Source: Deltaproteobacteria bacterium (GTDB lineage Bacteria > Desulfobacterota > Syntrophobacteria > BM002). Taken from it: 36,719 nucleotides of DNA. Below, piece after piece: positions 13,616 to 23,041 of the stretch. A program made the position numbers and the translations under genes. Location of the stretch: contig CP070692.1 in the NCBI GenBank assembly GCA_020353215.1, positions 282,133 to 318,851 of the forward strand, read 5' to 3'. The stretch's first letter is position 1, and every line of letters starts with the position of its first letter. Under the pieces are notes generated by a model, which was not told the DNA's origin, made no database searches, and saw only the letters and a program-made list of their open reading frames with translations.

Positions 13616-15970
13616 ATGGCTGATGATACGACCACGCAAACGAAAGCTGATGATGGTTTCAGGGTTCCTGAATCCTTAGCAATCTTGCCGTTACAAAACG
13701 GGGTGCTCTTTCCCGACCTCACGGTGCCACTCATCGTAAGTCGCCCCGACCACATCAAACTCATTGATGAGGTTTTAGTTAAGGACCGATTGCTCGCTGC
13801 AGTGGCGCAGAGGGATGCAGATCTAGAAAAGCCAGCGCTTATCGATCTTTACCGTGCTGGGGTTGCGGCCTACGTATTGAAAATGATGCGCACGCCTGAG
13901 GGTCATTATCAGATTCTGGTCCGGACCTTCAAAAAGATAGGATTATTGGAGTCCGTGCAGGAGGATCCATATCTGACAGCCCGGGTTGAAGCGCTTGAGG
14001 ATAGGGTTCAACCGGGCAACCAACTTGATGCGATGGTTTTAAATGTCCGCAAGCTGTTTCAAAAGTTGGTGGAGCTGGGAAATTTACCACCCGAACTGGC
14101 CATGCTGGCTGCCAATTTGGAAGGACCCTACCCCCTCGTTTATCTAATAGCCACCAATTTGGACTTTAAAGTCGAACAGGCCCAGGAAATCCTCGAGACG
14201 ACAGATGCGGAAAAGGTCCTTGAGCGACTGACCGTTCACCTGAACGAAAGGCTCGAAACCCTCAAGCTCAGTCAGGAAATCCAGAACAAAGTCAAAGAGG
14301 GTATGGATAAAACTCAGCGGGATTATATGCTGCGCCAGCAACTGCAAGCCATTCAACAGGAACTCGGCGAGCAAGACGAACGCACCGTAGAGATCGATGA
14401 ACTCAGAAACAAGCTGCACGAGACAGACATGGACGATGAAGTACGAAGCACTGCGGAGAAGGAACTCGACCGTCTTAGCAGAATGCCTCCTGCAGCCGCT
14501 GAGTATTCGGTGTCCAGAACCTATCTCGATTGGCTCCTCGAGTTTCCCTGGAGAATTAACACCGAGGACAATCTTGACATTGAATCGGCCCAGGCGACGC
14601 TGGATGCTGACCACTACGGGTTGGAGAAAGTAAAAAAGCGCATTGTGGAGTACTTGGCGGTGCGCAAACTCAAACAAGATATGAAGGGTCCGATTATGTG
14701 CTTCGTCGGACCTCCGGGAGTCGGAAAAACCTCTCTTGGACAGTCCATCGCCAGAGCTCTTGGGCGCAAATTCATTCGAATCTCTCTTGGAGGAGTAAGG
14801 GATGAGGCAGAAATCCGCGGCCATCGGCGCACCTATGTGGGTGCTTTACCCGGTCGTGTTGTCCAGGGCATGCGCAAGGCAGAAGCAAACAATCCGGTGT
14901 TTATGCTGGATGAGATCGACAAAGTGGGCACCGACTATCGTGGCGACCCCTCCTCAGCACTGTTGGAGGTGTTGGACCCAGAGCAAAATTATTCGTTTTC
15001 CGATCATTATATGGAGGTACCGATTGATCTCTCCAAGGTAATGTTTATCACCACTGCGAATATCTTAGACACGATTCCACCGGCTTTACGGGACCGCATG
15101 GAAGTCATTGAGCTACCAGGTTACATTGAAGAAGAAAAGCTGATGATCGCTAAGCGTCATCTTGTTCCCAACCAACTCGAGGCGCACGGCCTGACTGATG
15201 GCTCTCTGCAGTTAACTGACGATGCGATTCGTACGATCATACGATCCTATACACGCGAGGCTGGAGTTCGCAATCTGGAAAGAGAGATAGCTTCGGTCTG
15301 CCGTGGCGTGGCCAAGGAAGTGGCTGGTGGGATGGTTTTGTCGATGATTGTTCACCCGGAAGATCTGGAAAAATTCCTTGGACCTGTGAGGTTTATTCCA
15401 GAGGTGGCTGCACGGAGTTGGGGACCTGGATTGGCCACGGGTCTCGCCTGGACCCCGGCTGGAGGGGATCTTATCTTTATAGAGGCAGCGCAGATGCCGG
15501 GGAAAGGTGGGCTGACCCTGACCGGTCAACTGGGTGATGTGATGAAGGAGTCCGCCACCGCTGCGCTCACCTATGTCCGTTCACATGCTGGGGAACTTGG
15601 AATTAACGGCAAGTTTTTGAACGGAACGGACGTTCACATTCATGTGCCGGCCGGTGCTATACCGAAAGATGGCCCCTCAGCCGGGGTCACTATGCTGGTT
15701 ACTCTGGCCTCTCTGGCGACGGGGAGAGCGGTGCGCAAAGATATTGCCATGACTGGAGAGATCACCTTGCGTGGGGATGTCCTCCCCGTTGGAGGCATCA
15801 AGGAAAAGGTCCTTGCAGCGCATCGGGCTGGAATTCGGGAGGTATTGCTGCCACAATTGAATGAGAAGGACCTCTCAGATATACCCGAGTCAATCAGGAA
15901 ATCAATGAGTTTCAAGCTGGTACGAGGTATGTCGGAGGCTCTGGAAACGGCTCTGGAGTCGCACTCATAA
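13616..15970 (+). CDS. lon: ATP-dependent Lon protease
   Basis: A 784-residue protein of full LonA length. The N-terminal substrate-binding domain starts [20 protein letters not shown] helical linker follows, with [20 protein letters not shown]. The AAA+ module has Walker [10 protein letters not shown] (about 364-372) and Walker [10 protein letters not shown] (about 428-436). The protease domain has [10 protein letters not shown] with catalytic Ser688 and GGIKEK with Lys731, at the 43-residue spacing of the known Lon dyad. Lon degrades misfolded and regulatory proteins in the cytoplasm. AAGGAG precedes the ATG. No stop, frameshift or missing motif is seen. It follows hsp20. Confidence 0.98.
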   Translation: MADDTTTQTKADDGFRVPESLAILPLQNGVLFPDLTVPLIVSRPDHIKLIDEVLVKDRLLAAVAQRDADLEKPALIDLYRAGVAAYVLKMMRTPEGHYQILVRTFKKIGLLESVQEDPYLTARVEALEDRVQPGNQLDAMVLNVRKLFQKLVELGNLPPELAMLAANLEGPYPLVYLIATNLDFKVEQAQEILETTDAEKVLERLTVHLNERLETLKLSQEIQNKVKEGMDKTQRDYMLRQQLQAIQQELGEQDERTVEIDELRNKLHETDMDDEVRSTAEKELDRLSRMPPAAAEYSVSRTYLDWLLEFPWRINTEDNLDIESAQATLDADHYGLEKVKKRIVEYLAVRKLKQDMKGPIMCFVGPPGVGKTSLGQSIARALGRKFIRISLGGVRDEAEIRGHRRTYVGALPGRVVQGMRKAEANNPVFMLDEIDKVGTDYRGDPSSALLEVLDPEQNYSFSDHYMEVPIDLSKVMFITTANILDTIPPALRDRMEVIELPGYIEEEKLMIAKRHLVPNQLEAHGLTDGSLQLTDDAIRTIIRSYTREAGVRNLEREIASVCRGVAKEVAGGMVLSMIVHPEDLEKFLGPVRFIPEVAARSWGPGLATGLAWTPAGGDLIFIEAAQMPGKGGLTLTGQLGDVMKESATAALTYVRSHAGELGINGKFLNGTDVHIHVPAGAIPKDGPSAGVTMLVTLASLATGRAVRKDIAMTGEITLRGDVLPVGGIKEKVLAAHRAGIREVLLPQLNEKDLSDIPESIRKSMSFKLVRGMSEALETALESHS

Positions 15971-16000
15971 AACTAGTCGCCGGAAAGAAGCTTTGGATAC

Positions 16001-16042
16001 TGGCCTCGCTACCTTTGATTCCATCGGTAACTCATGAGGCCA
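16001..16042 (+). terminator. Hairpin after lon
   Basis: TGGCCTC (16001-16007) pairs with GAGGCCA (16036-16042), and inner TACC and GGTA can extend the stem. It begins 31 bases after the lon stop. There is no T tract, so termination here would be weak. Confidence 0.35.
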
Positions 16043-16178
16043 CCTTCAGCCATGTTTCTATAGAGGATATGCAAAAGCACGCTGTGTTCACACCGTAGGC
16101 TTCTAGGACATACACAGAGTCGGGGCCAGCGGCGGGAGTTTTGCGTAACAACATCGCCACCCGGCAAGGAGTCTTGTG

Positions 16179-16391
16179 ATGCAAATCAAAAAAGAGGACG
16201 AGAGATATTATTCAGTGAAAATCACCCGTAATATGCCCCTCGCTGACCAACTCCGCGAGGCAAACGCTCTTCTATGCACTGAAGCTGCGAAAGACGAAAG
16301 CGTTTTCCTGGAAAGGTCAGAGACTCGAAATGGCCACCTTGTTTTGCTTTACCGTTTGTGGCGCAGGGAAGAGCGCAGAAAGAAAAGATAA
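16179..16391 (+). CDS. Small basic hypothetical protein
   Basis: A 70-residue protein with many charged residues. The middle is helical (LADQLREANALLCTEAAKD), followed by two strands (SVFLERSETR, HLVLLYRLWR) and a basic tail (EERRKKR). AAGGAG lies seven bases before the ATG at 16179; a GTG at 16176 is also in frame. Family not recognised. The stop TAA is followed at once by a GTG opening the next small frame, which suggests an operon with that frame and the NUDIX gene. Confidence 0.6.
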   Translation: MQIKKEDERYYSVKITRNMPLADQLREANALLCTEAAKDESVFLERSETRNGHLVLLYRLWRREERRKKR

Positions 16392-16585
16392 GTGGCCGAG
16401 CTCTATCCCAATGGTCCAGGCTACCGGATGGACGACGATGTGTTGCTGATCCCGTCCAAGTTACTGGAGACGCTGGGCATGTTACCACTGCAAAGATACT
16501 CAAATTGCTCAGAAGCCACCAATTAACCCACCTTGCCGTTGCCAGGTGGAAATCGAAGATGGACCCCGGGGAGTCGTATACATGA
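16392..16585 (+). pseudogene. Possible small gene with a frameshift, between the small basic protein and the NUDIX gene
   Basis: A GTG at 16392 directly follows the upstream TAA and opens a 44-residue frame (PGYRMDDDVLLIPSKLLETL) that stops at 16524-16526. In the frame one base back, the protein-like run TAKILKLLRSHQLTHLAVAR continues and ends at a TGA (16583-16585) that overlaps the NUDIX ATG as ATGA. Joining the two near 16475-16480 gives one continuous peptide of about 64 residues coupled on both sides. This suggests a single-base deletion or a sequencing error. Family not recognised. Confidence 0.35.
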
Positions 16586-17139
16586 ACTTTTGCAGTAATT
16601 GTGGCGAAAGATTAGTGGTCCTCGTTCCTCCGGGCGATGATCGACCTCGATTCGTCTGTAATGCCTGTGAAACCATCCATTACAGCAACCCGAAGATGGT
16701 CGTCGGCTGCGTACCCGAATTGGATGGGAGGATTCTTCTCTGCCGCCGGGCCATCGAACCTCGTTTTGGTAAATGGACTTTGCCTGCCGGTTACCTGGAA
16801 AATGGTGAAACAGTAGCAGATTGCGCCAAACGAGAAGCTTATGAGGAGGCTCTGGCAAGGGTCGAGAACTTGAAATCATATGCGTTACTTAACATTCCAT
16901 TTATCAATCAGGTCTATTTCATATTTCGCGCTCAACTCGCAAATGATGACTATCAAGCAGGCAACGAAAGCCTCGAGGTCAAGCTATACCGGACGGATGA
17001 TATTCCGTGGTCGGAGTTGGCCTTTCCCGTCATACGTGAGGTCCTTAAACTGTATTGTGGGGATTTGGTAACGGGGGAGTTTCCTTTTCACATGGTAGAC
17101 ATCGCTCCACAAACGGGAATGGGAGGTGCTCATCAGTAA
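16582..17139 (+). CDS. NUDIX hydrolase with N-terminal zinc ribbon
   Basis: A 185-residue protein. Residues 1-35 are a zinc ribbon (FCSNCG, then CNACETIHYSNPKMV). The NUDIX box follows at about 80-103: G-x5-E-x7-REAYEEA with the two catalytic Glu present, though the usual Gly after EE is Ala. The ribbon resembles that of NADH pyrophosphatase NudC, but the protein is shorter, lacks the NudC N-terminal domain, and is closer to the short ADP-ribose/nucleotide pyrophosphatases. GGGGAG lies eight bases before the ATG at 16582, so the longer frame from 16546 is not used. It hydrolyses some nucleoside diphosphate derivative; which one cannot be said. Confidence 0.88.
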   Translation: MNFCSNCGERLVVLVPPGDDRPRFVCNACETIHYSNPKMVVGCVPELDGRILLCRRAIEPRFGKWTLPAGYLENGETVADCAKREAYEEALARVENLKSYALLNIPFINQVYFIFRAQLANDDYQAGNESLEVKLYRTDDIPWSELAFPVIREVLKLYCGDLVTGEFPFHMVDIAPQTGMGGAHQ

Positions 17140-17361
17140 GTAAGATACGGAGAAGTATGAATAAACTCGATACGTAGGGAAGGACGCTGTTGCGAAAAAA
17201 CTTGTAAAGGCCAACTAGGGGCAGTCTTGAAATAAAGTTGTCTCAGAACCATCGTTTTCTAGTAAGCAAGAGAACTCGCCTAAATGTACAGGGCGAGCTA
17301 ATTAACTTCTCACTTCTTTAGCTCAATGGGTGTTCTGAAAACCACACGTCCAGAATCAGCA

Positions 17362-17754
17362 ATGATAAAGATCGCATTTCCTTACCTAGAGATCAGTCGT
17401 GTAGTTCGTGCTTCGCCAAATAGGGTGTGGGGATTGCTTACAGACACGTTTGCATGGGGGGACTGGGGACCCTCGATTCTAGCTGTGCGATCTTCAGATC
17501 GATACATAAGGAATGGATCTCATGGTCGAGTCAAAACCGCCCTCGGTTTTTGGGTGCCCTTTGAGGTTACCCATCTAGACTCTGGTAAGTATTGGTCCTG
17601 GCGCATATTTGGTGTCAGTGCGACGGGTCATCGCATTGATCGGCTGGACCAGGCCAGTTGTCGCCTTGTATTTCAGGTACCCATTTGGGCCGCCCCCTAC
17701 CTCCTCGTTTGCAAGATTTCCTTAGATCGGATAGTGCAGTTGCTTGATAGATGA
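17362..17754 (+). CDS. SRPBCC family protein
   Basis: A 130-residue START/Bet v1-like protein beginning IKIAFPYLEISRVVRASPNR, then VWGLLTDTFAWGDWGPSI, strands RVKTALGFWVPFEVTHLD and WSWRIFGVSATGHRIDRLD, and a short C-terminal helix. It resembles polyketide-cyclase-like proteins. It is a little short, and the final helix is clipped compared with the gene at 427-879. The frame extends to an ATG at 17326; neither start has a clear ribosome site, and I chose the one next to the domain. Upstream 17140-17325 has a small hairpin (CTCGCC/GGCGAG) but no gene. Confidence 0.7.
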   Translation: MIKIAFPYLEISRVVRASPNRVWGLLTDTFAWGDWGPSILAVRSSDRYIRNGSHGRVKTALGFWVPFEVTHLDSGKYWSWRIFGVSATGHRIDRLDQASCRLVFQVPIWAAPYLLVCKISLDRIVQLLDR

Positions 17755-17989
17755 GGATTCTTGGTCAATGAAAATGGATTCAGACCTCATCTACTGAGAT
17801 TGCCCAATACTCTTTTGATCAAGAATATCAAAAGACTGTAGTACGACGTAATGGATAAGCTCTCCCAAGAGTTTAGGGGCAACGTCTCCCCAGGCCCTCG
17901 ATCCCCGCTGGAGTTCCCCCCGCACTCGATGTGGCGCGGAATGACGATTATACACAACCGCCTGTCATCTCACTCATTTAATCGACGCT

Positions 17990-19135
17990 TCACTGCCTCG
18001 CTCGACGTACGAAGGACTCATCAGTGAGTGCCCGCAGGAACGCAACCATCTGTCTCCGTTCCTCTGGAGTCAGCTCGAACCCGGTAATCAGCGGGTCCGT
18101 CGCGGACCCGGGTCCGATGGCTCGTGTATCTAAACCGAAGGATCGGGCACGGCCTCCAGCCGCGTAATGATCGAGCACAGCCTCGAGGGTGGCAACGCTG
18201 CCGTCGTGCATGTATGGTGCCGTCAGCGCGATGTTCCGGAGAGTGGGTGCCCGGAATTTACCCATGTCCTCACTACGCCCGCTGTGCCGGTGCACGCCAG
18301 TGTTGGGTTTCGGGTAGGCACCGCGTCGGTCCTCGTTATAGAGCCCGGTATTGTGGAACTGTGGCTTCGACACCCCGGATCCCTCGTAGACCACCGGGCC
18401 GGAGAAGTTGAATCCGGCGTGACAGCGAAAGCAGTTCACTCGTCGGGAGAAGAACAGCCGTGCGCCGGCTCGTTCATCGGGATTCAGGGCGTCCACCTCC
18501 CCGCCGTACGCCCAACGGTCGTAAGGCGAGTTCCCGGAGATCAGTGTCCTTTCAAACGACGCCAAGGCGTAGATCACATTGCGCATGGTCACCGGGTCCT
18601 TGTCTTCCGGGAAGGCCTTGAAGAAAAGCTGACGGTAGCGTCGATGGCCTCGAAACCGCACCAGGACCACGTTCTCGCGGCCAGCCACTCCCATCTCCAG
18701 GGGTTGTGTATTGAACAACGGCACAAGGGCCTGATCTTCCAGGCGTATTAGAGAGGGATCGTCCCAACCCAATGTCGCATTGTAAGCGACATTGGTAAGC
18801 GACATGGCCGAGCGGGGATGAATATTTCCCTGAGAACCCACGGCACGACTTCGGCCGTCGGTGTAGGCGAGCTCTGGTTGATGGCAGCTGGCGCACGAGA
18901 CCGTGCCGTCGCCCGACAGCCGGGGATCGTGGAACAGGTGACGGCCGAGCTCGACTTTCTCCGTCGTCATCGGGTTGTCTGGCGGTACCCGGGGCGCTGG
19001 AAAGCCCTCCGGCAACGGCCAAACATACCGGGATGGACTGTGGTTATCTGGTCGGTCTAGTTCCTGTCTTCCGTACTCGCACGCCGTCCCAAGTAACACC
19101 AGGACAACTGCGGCCATCGTGCCGACTCTCACCAT
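17990..19135 (-). CDS. Di-haem cytochrome c peroxidase-like enzyme (MauG/MbnH family), lipoprotein
   Basis: A 381-residue exported protein. The hydrophobic start ends in LGTAC, a lipobox (Cys19). Two haem c sites are present: CASCH at 81-85 and CFRCH at 235-239. The blocks WPLPEGFPAPRVPPDNPM, VELGRHLFHDPRLSGDGT, SMSLTNVAYNATLGW, SFERTLISGNSPYD, FHNTGLYN and APTLRNIALTAPYMHDGS match the MbnH branch, which converts a Trp of the copper protein MbnP to kynurenine, better than classical peroxidases. No MbnP gene is beside it; instead a TPR protein lies just upstream, with overlapping ends. Base composition is visibly more GC-rich than the neighbours, suggesting transfer. Family is certain; the MbnH assignment is probable. 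Confidence 0.9.
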   Translation of the reverse strand: MVRVGTMAAVVLVLLGTACEYGRQELDRPDNHSPSRYVWPLPEGFPAPRVPPDNPMTTEKVELGRHLFHDPRLSGDGTVSCASCHQPELAYTDGRSRAVGSQGNIHPRSAMSLTNVAYNATLGWDDPSLIRLEDQALVPLFNTQPLEMGVAGRENVVLVRFRGHRRYRQLFFKAFPEDKDPVTMRNVIYALASFERTLISGNSPYDRWAYGGEVDALNPDERAGARLFFSRRVNCFRCHAGFNFSGPVVYEGSGVSKPQFHNTGLYNEDRRGAYPKPNTGVHRHSGRSEDMGKFRAPTLRNIALTAPYMHDGSVATLEAVLDHYAAGGRARSFGLDTRAIGPGSATDPLITGFELTPEERRQMVAFLRALTDESFVRRARQ

Positions 19136-19626
19136 GACTTTGCCAGCCCCTCCAGCCCCTCCGGCTCCTCGCCCGAGGCGATCGCTGCCTGAAGCGCATC
19201 GGCGAGGTTGCGATCCAGTCTGGTAAGAGTGCGGTGGTCCTCCAGGGCCTTGTTCTCGTTACCCATTAACATGTGCAGTACACCTCGATACATGTAAGCC
19301 TCGGCGAGGTTCGCATTTAGCTCTATGGCGCTGTCGTAGTGACGCAGCGCCTCCGTGGAATTCTGCGGTCCCTGCTTCCTCAGGGCGTATCCGAGGTTGT
19401 TGTGCGCCTCCGCCATGTTCGGGTTCTTGGCCAGTGCGGCCTCGAACTTCGCTTGGGCCTTCTCGTACTTCCCCTTCTTCATATACTTCACGCCGGAGTT
19501 GTAATCGGCAACGCCGGGACGTGTATCCCTGGCCGGTCTCGAGATACTTCCCGCGGCGAGCGCAACAGATCCAGAAAACGTTAGCGCCACGACAGCAGTC
19601 GTAATTCGAATCAAAATTGAGGTCAT
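19129..19626 (-). CDS. Periplasmic TPR protein partnered with the di-haem enzyme
   Basis: A 165-residue protein with a signal peptide (ILIRITTAVVALTFSGSVAL, cleaved after ALA). Two to three TPR motifs follow: YNSGVKYMKKGKYEKAQAKF, AEAHNNLGYALRKQGPQNS and LAEAYMYRGVLHMLMGNENK. GGAGG lies before the ATG at 19624-19626, so the longer frame to 19656 is not used. Its stop overlaps the start of the di-haem gene, so the two are coupled and it probably binds or presents a partner of that enzyme. It shares the GC-rich composition. Confidence 0.85.
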   Translation of the reverse strand: MTSILIRITTAVVALTFSGSVALAAGSISRPARDTRPGVADYNSGVKYMKKGKYEKAQAKFEAALAKNPNMAEAHNNLGYALRKQGPQNSTEALRHYDSAIELNANLAEAYMYRGVLHMLMGNENKALEDHRTLTRLDRNLADALQAAIASGEEPEGLEGLAKSW

Positions 19627-20028
19627 GATTTCCTCCGTCTTGAACATTATTGGCAAAAGAATAATCGTCCGATTCTACAACATTAAACACTCCCTGCTGG
19701 AATGCACGGAGACTCATAACAAATACTTGGTCTAGAATCCAGCTGACACTCATTTTTGGTGAATACATAGAGACAAACACCCTTCAATGGGGTCAGCTTT
19801 GAACTGACACTATAAGCAGCCTCAGAGTGGTTTTCAAGTGATAGTCCTCTTTTCGGGAGATCGAAGCGAGCAATTGATGTTGTCTGAAGTCAGGTCTCGG
19901 TTTGACGCTTTTTACTTACAACAATAGTCAAAAGGTAACCCTTATACAATTCACCCTTGGCAAAGACTCTGGGAAAGTGGATAATTAGAGGGTTCTGCCT
20001 ATCCATACGTTCACTTAGAGCTGCAACC
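19627..20028. other. 402-base divergent intergenic region
   Basis: It separates the GC-rich di-haem/TPR pair from the lipid island and is AT-richer. It contains two copies of CTGACACT (19743-19750, 19804-19811) and GTCAG/CTGAC arms at 19792-19808 next to GGGGTCAG, a REP-like fragment. No gene is supported; the frame upstream of the desaturase start at 20029 is not protein-like. Confidence 0.45.
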
Positions 20029-21015
20029 ATGTCCCGAGAATCTCCTGGCCCTGTCAAGCAATCTGAATCGCTGATATCCGTCATTCGTTGGTTCGATTCC
20101 GAGGCAGGTCTCGATCTGCTCCTTGAGAGCCAGGATCCTGGTGTAGATTGGTGGCGCATTCTGCCGTTTGCTATTTCACATGTCATGTGCCTTGGCGTCT
20201 TCTTGGTGGGGTGGAGCTGGGTCGCCGTTGCAGTTGCAGCGGGACTCTACCTGGTGAGGATGTTTGCCATAACCGGCTTTTACCACCGTTATTTCTCACA
20301 CCGGACCTTTAAGACGAACCGTTTCTGGCAGTTCATCTTCGCTGTTCTTGGTAATTCGTCTGTCCAACGCGGGCCCCTCTGGTGGGCCGCTCACCACCGC
20401 CACCACCACCGCTATGCGGATCAGGATGAGGATCCCCATTCACCGTCTCGACATGGTTTCTGGCACAGCCATATCGGCTGGCTCACAACCCGCACAAACT
20501 TCCGTACCAGAATGGAATACGTAGGCGATTGGGCAAAATATCCCGAGCTCGTCTGGATCAACCGTTTCGACACTGTGATCCCCATTCTTCTGGCTCTAAC
20601 CCTTTTGGGGCTTGGGGAGGCTCTCGCCACCTTCGCTCCAGGACTGAACACAAACGGGCCACAGATGCTTATTTGGGGTTTCTTCATCTCAACGGTGGTG
20701 CTGTTCCACGGGACCTCTACCATCAATTCTCTGGACCACTTGATAGGAACACGGCGCTATGACACCCCAGATACGAGTCGTAACAATCTAGCCCTTGCAC
20801 TCATTACCCTGGGGGAGGGATGGCACAACAACCACCATCACTATGCAGTCACTGCGCGACAGGGATTCTACTGGTGGGAAATAGACATCACCTATTACCT
20901 GCTGGTGCTGCTGTCGTGGCTTGGGATTGTTACGGACCTTCGGCCCATCCCTGAGTCGGTTCGCAGCCGCAATCAGTTTCAGGGTAAAGTCCGAAACGAG
21001 GAGGATCAAGCATGA
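20029..21015 (+). CDS. Membrane fatty-acid desaturase (acyl-CoA/acyl-lipid delta-9 type)
   Basis: A 328-residue integral membrane di-iron enzyme. The three His boxes are in order: HRYFSH, HRHHH and HNNHHH, with membrane segments before the first (ILPFAISHVMCLGVFLVGW, VAVAVAAGLYLVRMF) and between the second and third (VIPILLALTLLGLGEAL, LIWGFFISTVVLFHGTS). The box spacing fits the SCD-like acyl desaturases. It introduces a double bond in acyl chains using O2 and an electron donor, so the cell must meet oxygen. The ATG at 20029 is chosen because the longer frame from 19957 adds nothing domain-like. Its stop overlaps the next ATG (ATGA), beginning a four-gene coupled operon that ends with CFA synthase. 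Confidence 0.95.
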   Translation: MSRESPGPVKQSESLISVIRWFDSEAGLDLLLESQDPGVDWWRILPFAISHVMCLGVFLVGWSWVAVAVAAGLYLVRMFAITGFYHRYFSHRTFKTNRFWQFIFAVLGNSSVQRGPLWWAAHHRHHHRYADQDEDPHSPSRHGFWHSHIGWLTTRTNFRTRMEYVGDWAKYPELVWINRFDTVIPILLALTLLGLGEALATFAPGLNTNGPQMLIWGFFISTVVLFHGTSTINSLDHLIGTRRYDTPDTSRNNLALALITLGEGWHNNHHHYAVTARQGFYWWEIDITYYLLVLLSWLGIVTDLRPIPESVRSRNQFQGKVRNEEDQA

Positions 21016-22256
21016 GACTAGCCGTTGTCGGGGGTGGCATTTCGGGGATGGTTGCTGCCTATCTACTTTGCGAGGACCACGAGGTCGTTGTTTTTGAGGC
21101 CAATGATTACATCGGCGGACACACCAACACCATTGATGTCAAGTTGAATGGCACGAAGTACGCGGTTGACAGCGGATTCATTGTGTTCAACGAATCTACC
21201 TACCCCAACTTTGTCAAGCTGATGACGCGTCTGGGTGTGGCCTGGCAGCGTTCCAACATGAGCTTCAGTGTTCAGAGTGAAAAGACAGATCTGGAGTACA
21301 GCCCCAGCACCCTGAACTCTCTCTTCGCGCAAAGGCGGAACCTCCTGCGTCCCTCTTTCTATCGCATGCTATTGGACGCATTTCGCTTTCGCCGCGAGGC
21401 CCAGGACATCCTTCGTGCCAACGACTACGAGACCACTCTGGGGGGCTACTTGGAGGGAAAAGGGTATTCTCAGGCCTTCATCCATCATTTTATCATTCCC
21501 ATGGGAGAAGCAATCTGGTCGGCGGACCCCAAGCAATTCAACGAGTTTCCAGCCCATTACTTTGTCCAGTTTTTCAACAACCACGGTTTTCTCAAGGTGA
21601 GAGACCAGCCCCAGTGGCAGGTCATCAAAGGGGGGTCAAGGAGTTACGTCGGACCGCTGACGAAGCCGTATCAGAACAATGTGCGGCTCAGTTGCCCTGT
21701 GGAGTCGGTTCGGCGACACGCTGACCATGTGGAAGTGACGCCGCGGAATGGTGAAAGCGAGAAATTCGATCAAGTCATCATAGCGACCCACAGCGATCAG
21801 GCTCTCGCAATGTTGGCTGATCCGTCCGATGCCGAACGAGAGATTCTAAGAGCCATCCCCTATCAGGATAATCTGGCCATCCTGCATACCGACGCTTCGC
21901 TCCTTCCCAGTAGAAGGGCTACCTGGGCGAGTTGGAACTACCATATTCCACGTAGAGAGTTGGGACGGGTCGCTGTGACCTACTACATGAATATGCTTCA
22001 GAGCCTTGACGCTCCGGCAGATTTCTGCGTAACCCTCAATCGTTCCAAGATCGTCGATCAAAGTAAAATTATCAGGGAGTTCAACTACCACCATCCGGTT
22101 TATACCCGCCAAGGGCCTCTGGCGCAGAAGCGCCGCGAGGAGATAAACGGCGTCAATCGGACCTATTTCTGCGGCGCCTACTGGGGCTATGGATTCCATG
22201 AGGACGGCGTAAACAGCGCATTGGCTGTGTGTAAGCATTTCGGGAAATCTCTGTGA
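21012..22256 (+). CDS. FAD-dependent amine-oxidase-like oxidoreductase of the lipid operon
   Basis: A 414-residue flavoprotein. GGGISG near residue 7 and VVVFEANDYIGGHTNTIDV give the Rossmann FAD site and its second motif. The end YWGYGFHEDGVNSAL is the C-terminal FAD-binding motif. This subgroup (COG2907) regularly precedes DUF1365 and CFA-synthase genes. GAGGAGG lies upstream of the ATG, and the gene overlaps both neighbours (ATGA and GTGA types). In related loci such flavoproteins act on modified acyl chains, for example in furan-fatty-acid formation. Whether this operon makes furan, cyclopropane or methylated chains cannot be told from sequence. Confidence 0.92.
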   Translation: MRLAVVGGGISGMVAAYLLCEDHEVVVFEANDYIGGHTNTIDVKLNGTKYAVDSGFIVFNESTYPNFVKLMTRLGVAWQRSNMSFSVQSEKTDLEYSPSTLNSLFAQRRNLLRPSFYRMLLDAFRFRREAQDILRANDYETTLGGYLEGKGYSQAFIHHFIIPMGEAIWSADPKQFNEFPAHYFVQFFNNHGFLKVRDQPQWQVIKGGSRSYVGPLTKPYQNNVRLSCPVESVRRHADHVEVTPRNGESEKFDQVIIATHSDQALAMLADPSDAEREILRAIPYQDNLAILHTDASLLPSRRATWASWNYHIPRRELGRVAVTYYMNMLQSLDAPADFCVTLNRSKIVDQSKIIREFNYHHPVYTRQGPLAQKRREEINGVNRTYFCGAYWGYGFHEDGVNSALAVCKHFGKSL

Positions 22257-23041
22257 GCATGAATAGCTGCATCTACGAAGGACACATTCGCCACCGTCGC
22301 TTCCGCCCTGTTCAAAACCCCTTTCGATATCGTCTTTTCTTTATGTTCCTGGATCTGGCCGAACTGCCGACGCTGTTCAACGGAAAGCTTTTCTGGTCCA
22401 GCAACCGGGTCAACCTAGCTTACTTACGGCGCCGGGATCACCTGGGCGATCCGAAAGTGCCACTCCATTGGGCCGTCCGTGATCTCGTGGAAAAACGTCT
22501 TGGTCATCGCCCGGTCGGCCCCATTCGCATGCTCACTCACTTGCGGTACTTCGGGTACTGCTTCAATCCTGTGAGCTTCTACTACTGCTATAACCCAACA
22601 GATGAGCATGTCGAAACCATAGTGGCCGAGATTCATAACACCCCTTGGAACCAAGAGTATTTCTATGTGCTTGGTGAGGAACTGAATGAGCACCCGGTGA
22701 AAGGTTGGAAGCGCTATCAGTTCGGTAAGGATTTCCACATTTCACCCTTCATGGATATGGATATCTGGTACGACTGGAGGTTTCGGGAACCAGGCGATAC
22801 CTTGAGTGTGCACATGAACAGCTTTGAAAAGGGCAAGAAGTTATTCGATGCGACCTTGACACTAAGCCGAAAAGAGATTAACAACCGCTCTTTGAACCGG
22901 ATGTTAATGGTTTATCCTTTTATGACCTTGAAAGTCACCACTATGATATATTTACAGGCGCTTCGGTTATGGTCGAAGGGCGCGGTTTTCTATGTCCATC
23001 CTGACAAGAGAAACGTAACAGCCGAGGGTAGCCGATCATGA
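22253..23041 (+). CDS. DUF1365 family protein
   Basis: A 262-residue protein with the DUF1365 blocks CIYEGHIRHRRFRP, RYRLFFMFLDL, HLGDP, RMLTHLRYFGYCFNPVSFYY, VAEIHNTPWNQ, FHISPFMDMD and YPFMTLKVTTMIYLQALRLW. The domain is cytoplasmic or membrane-associated through the last hydrophobic helix. DUF1365 almost always sits between the FAD oxidoreductase and a CFA synthase and is needed for certain fatty-acid modifications in Rhodobacter, but its chemistry is unknown. GTG at 22253 couples to the upstream stop; the ATG at 22259 is the alternative start. Confidence 0.95.
   Translation: MSMNSCIYEGHIRHRRFRPVQNPFRYRLFFMFLDLAELPTLFNGKLFWSSNRVNLAYLRRRDHLGDPKVPLHWAVRDLVEKRLGHRPVGPIRMLTHLRYFGYCFNPVSFYYCYNPTDEHVETIVAEIHNTPWNQEYFYVLGEELNEHPVKGWKRYQFGKDFHISPFMDMDIWYDWRFREPGDTLSVHMNSFEKGKKLFDATLTLSRKEINNRSLNRMLMVYPFMTLKVTTMIYLQALRLWSKGAVFYVHPDKRNVTAEGSRS

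Noticed and set aside
17890-17990. Possible tRNA or small RNA in the GC-rich gap before the di-haem gene
   Set aside because: No cloverleaf, anticodon arm or terminator could be drawn by eye.
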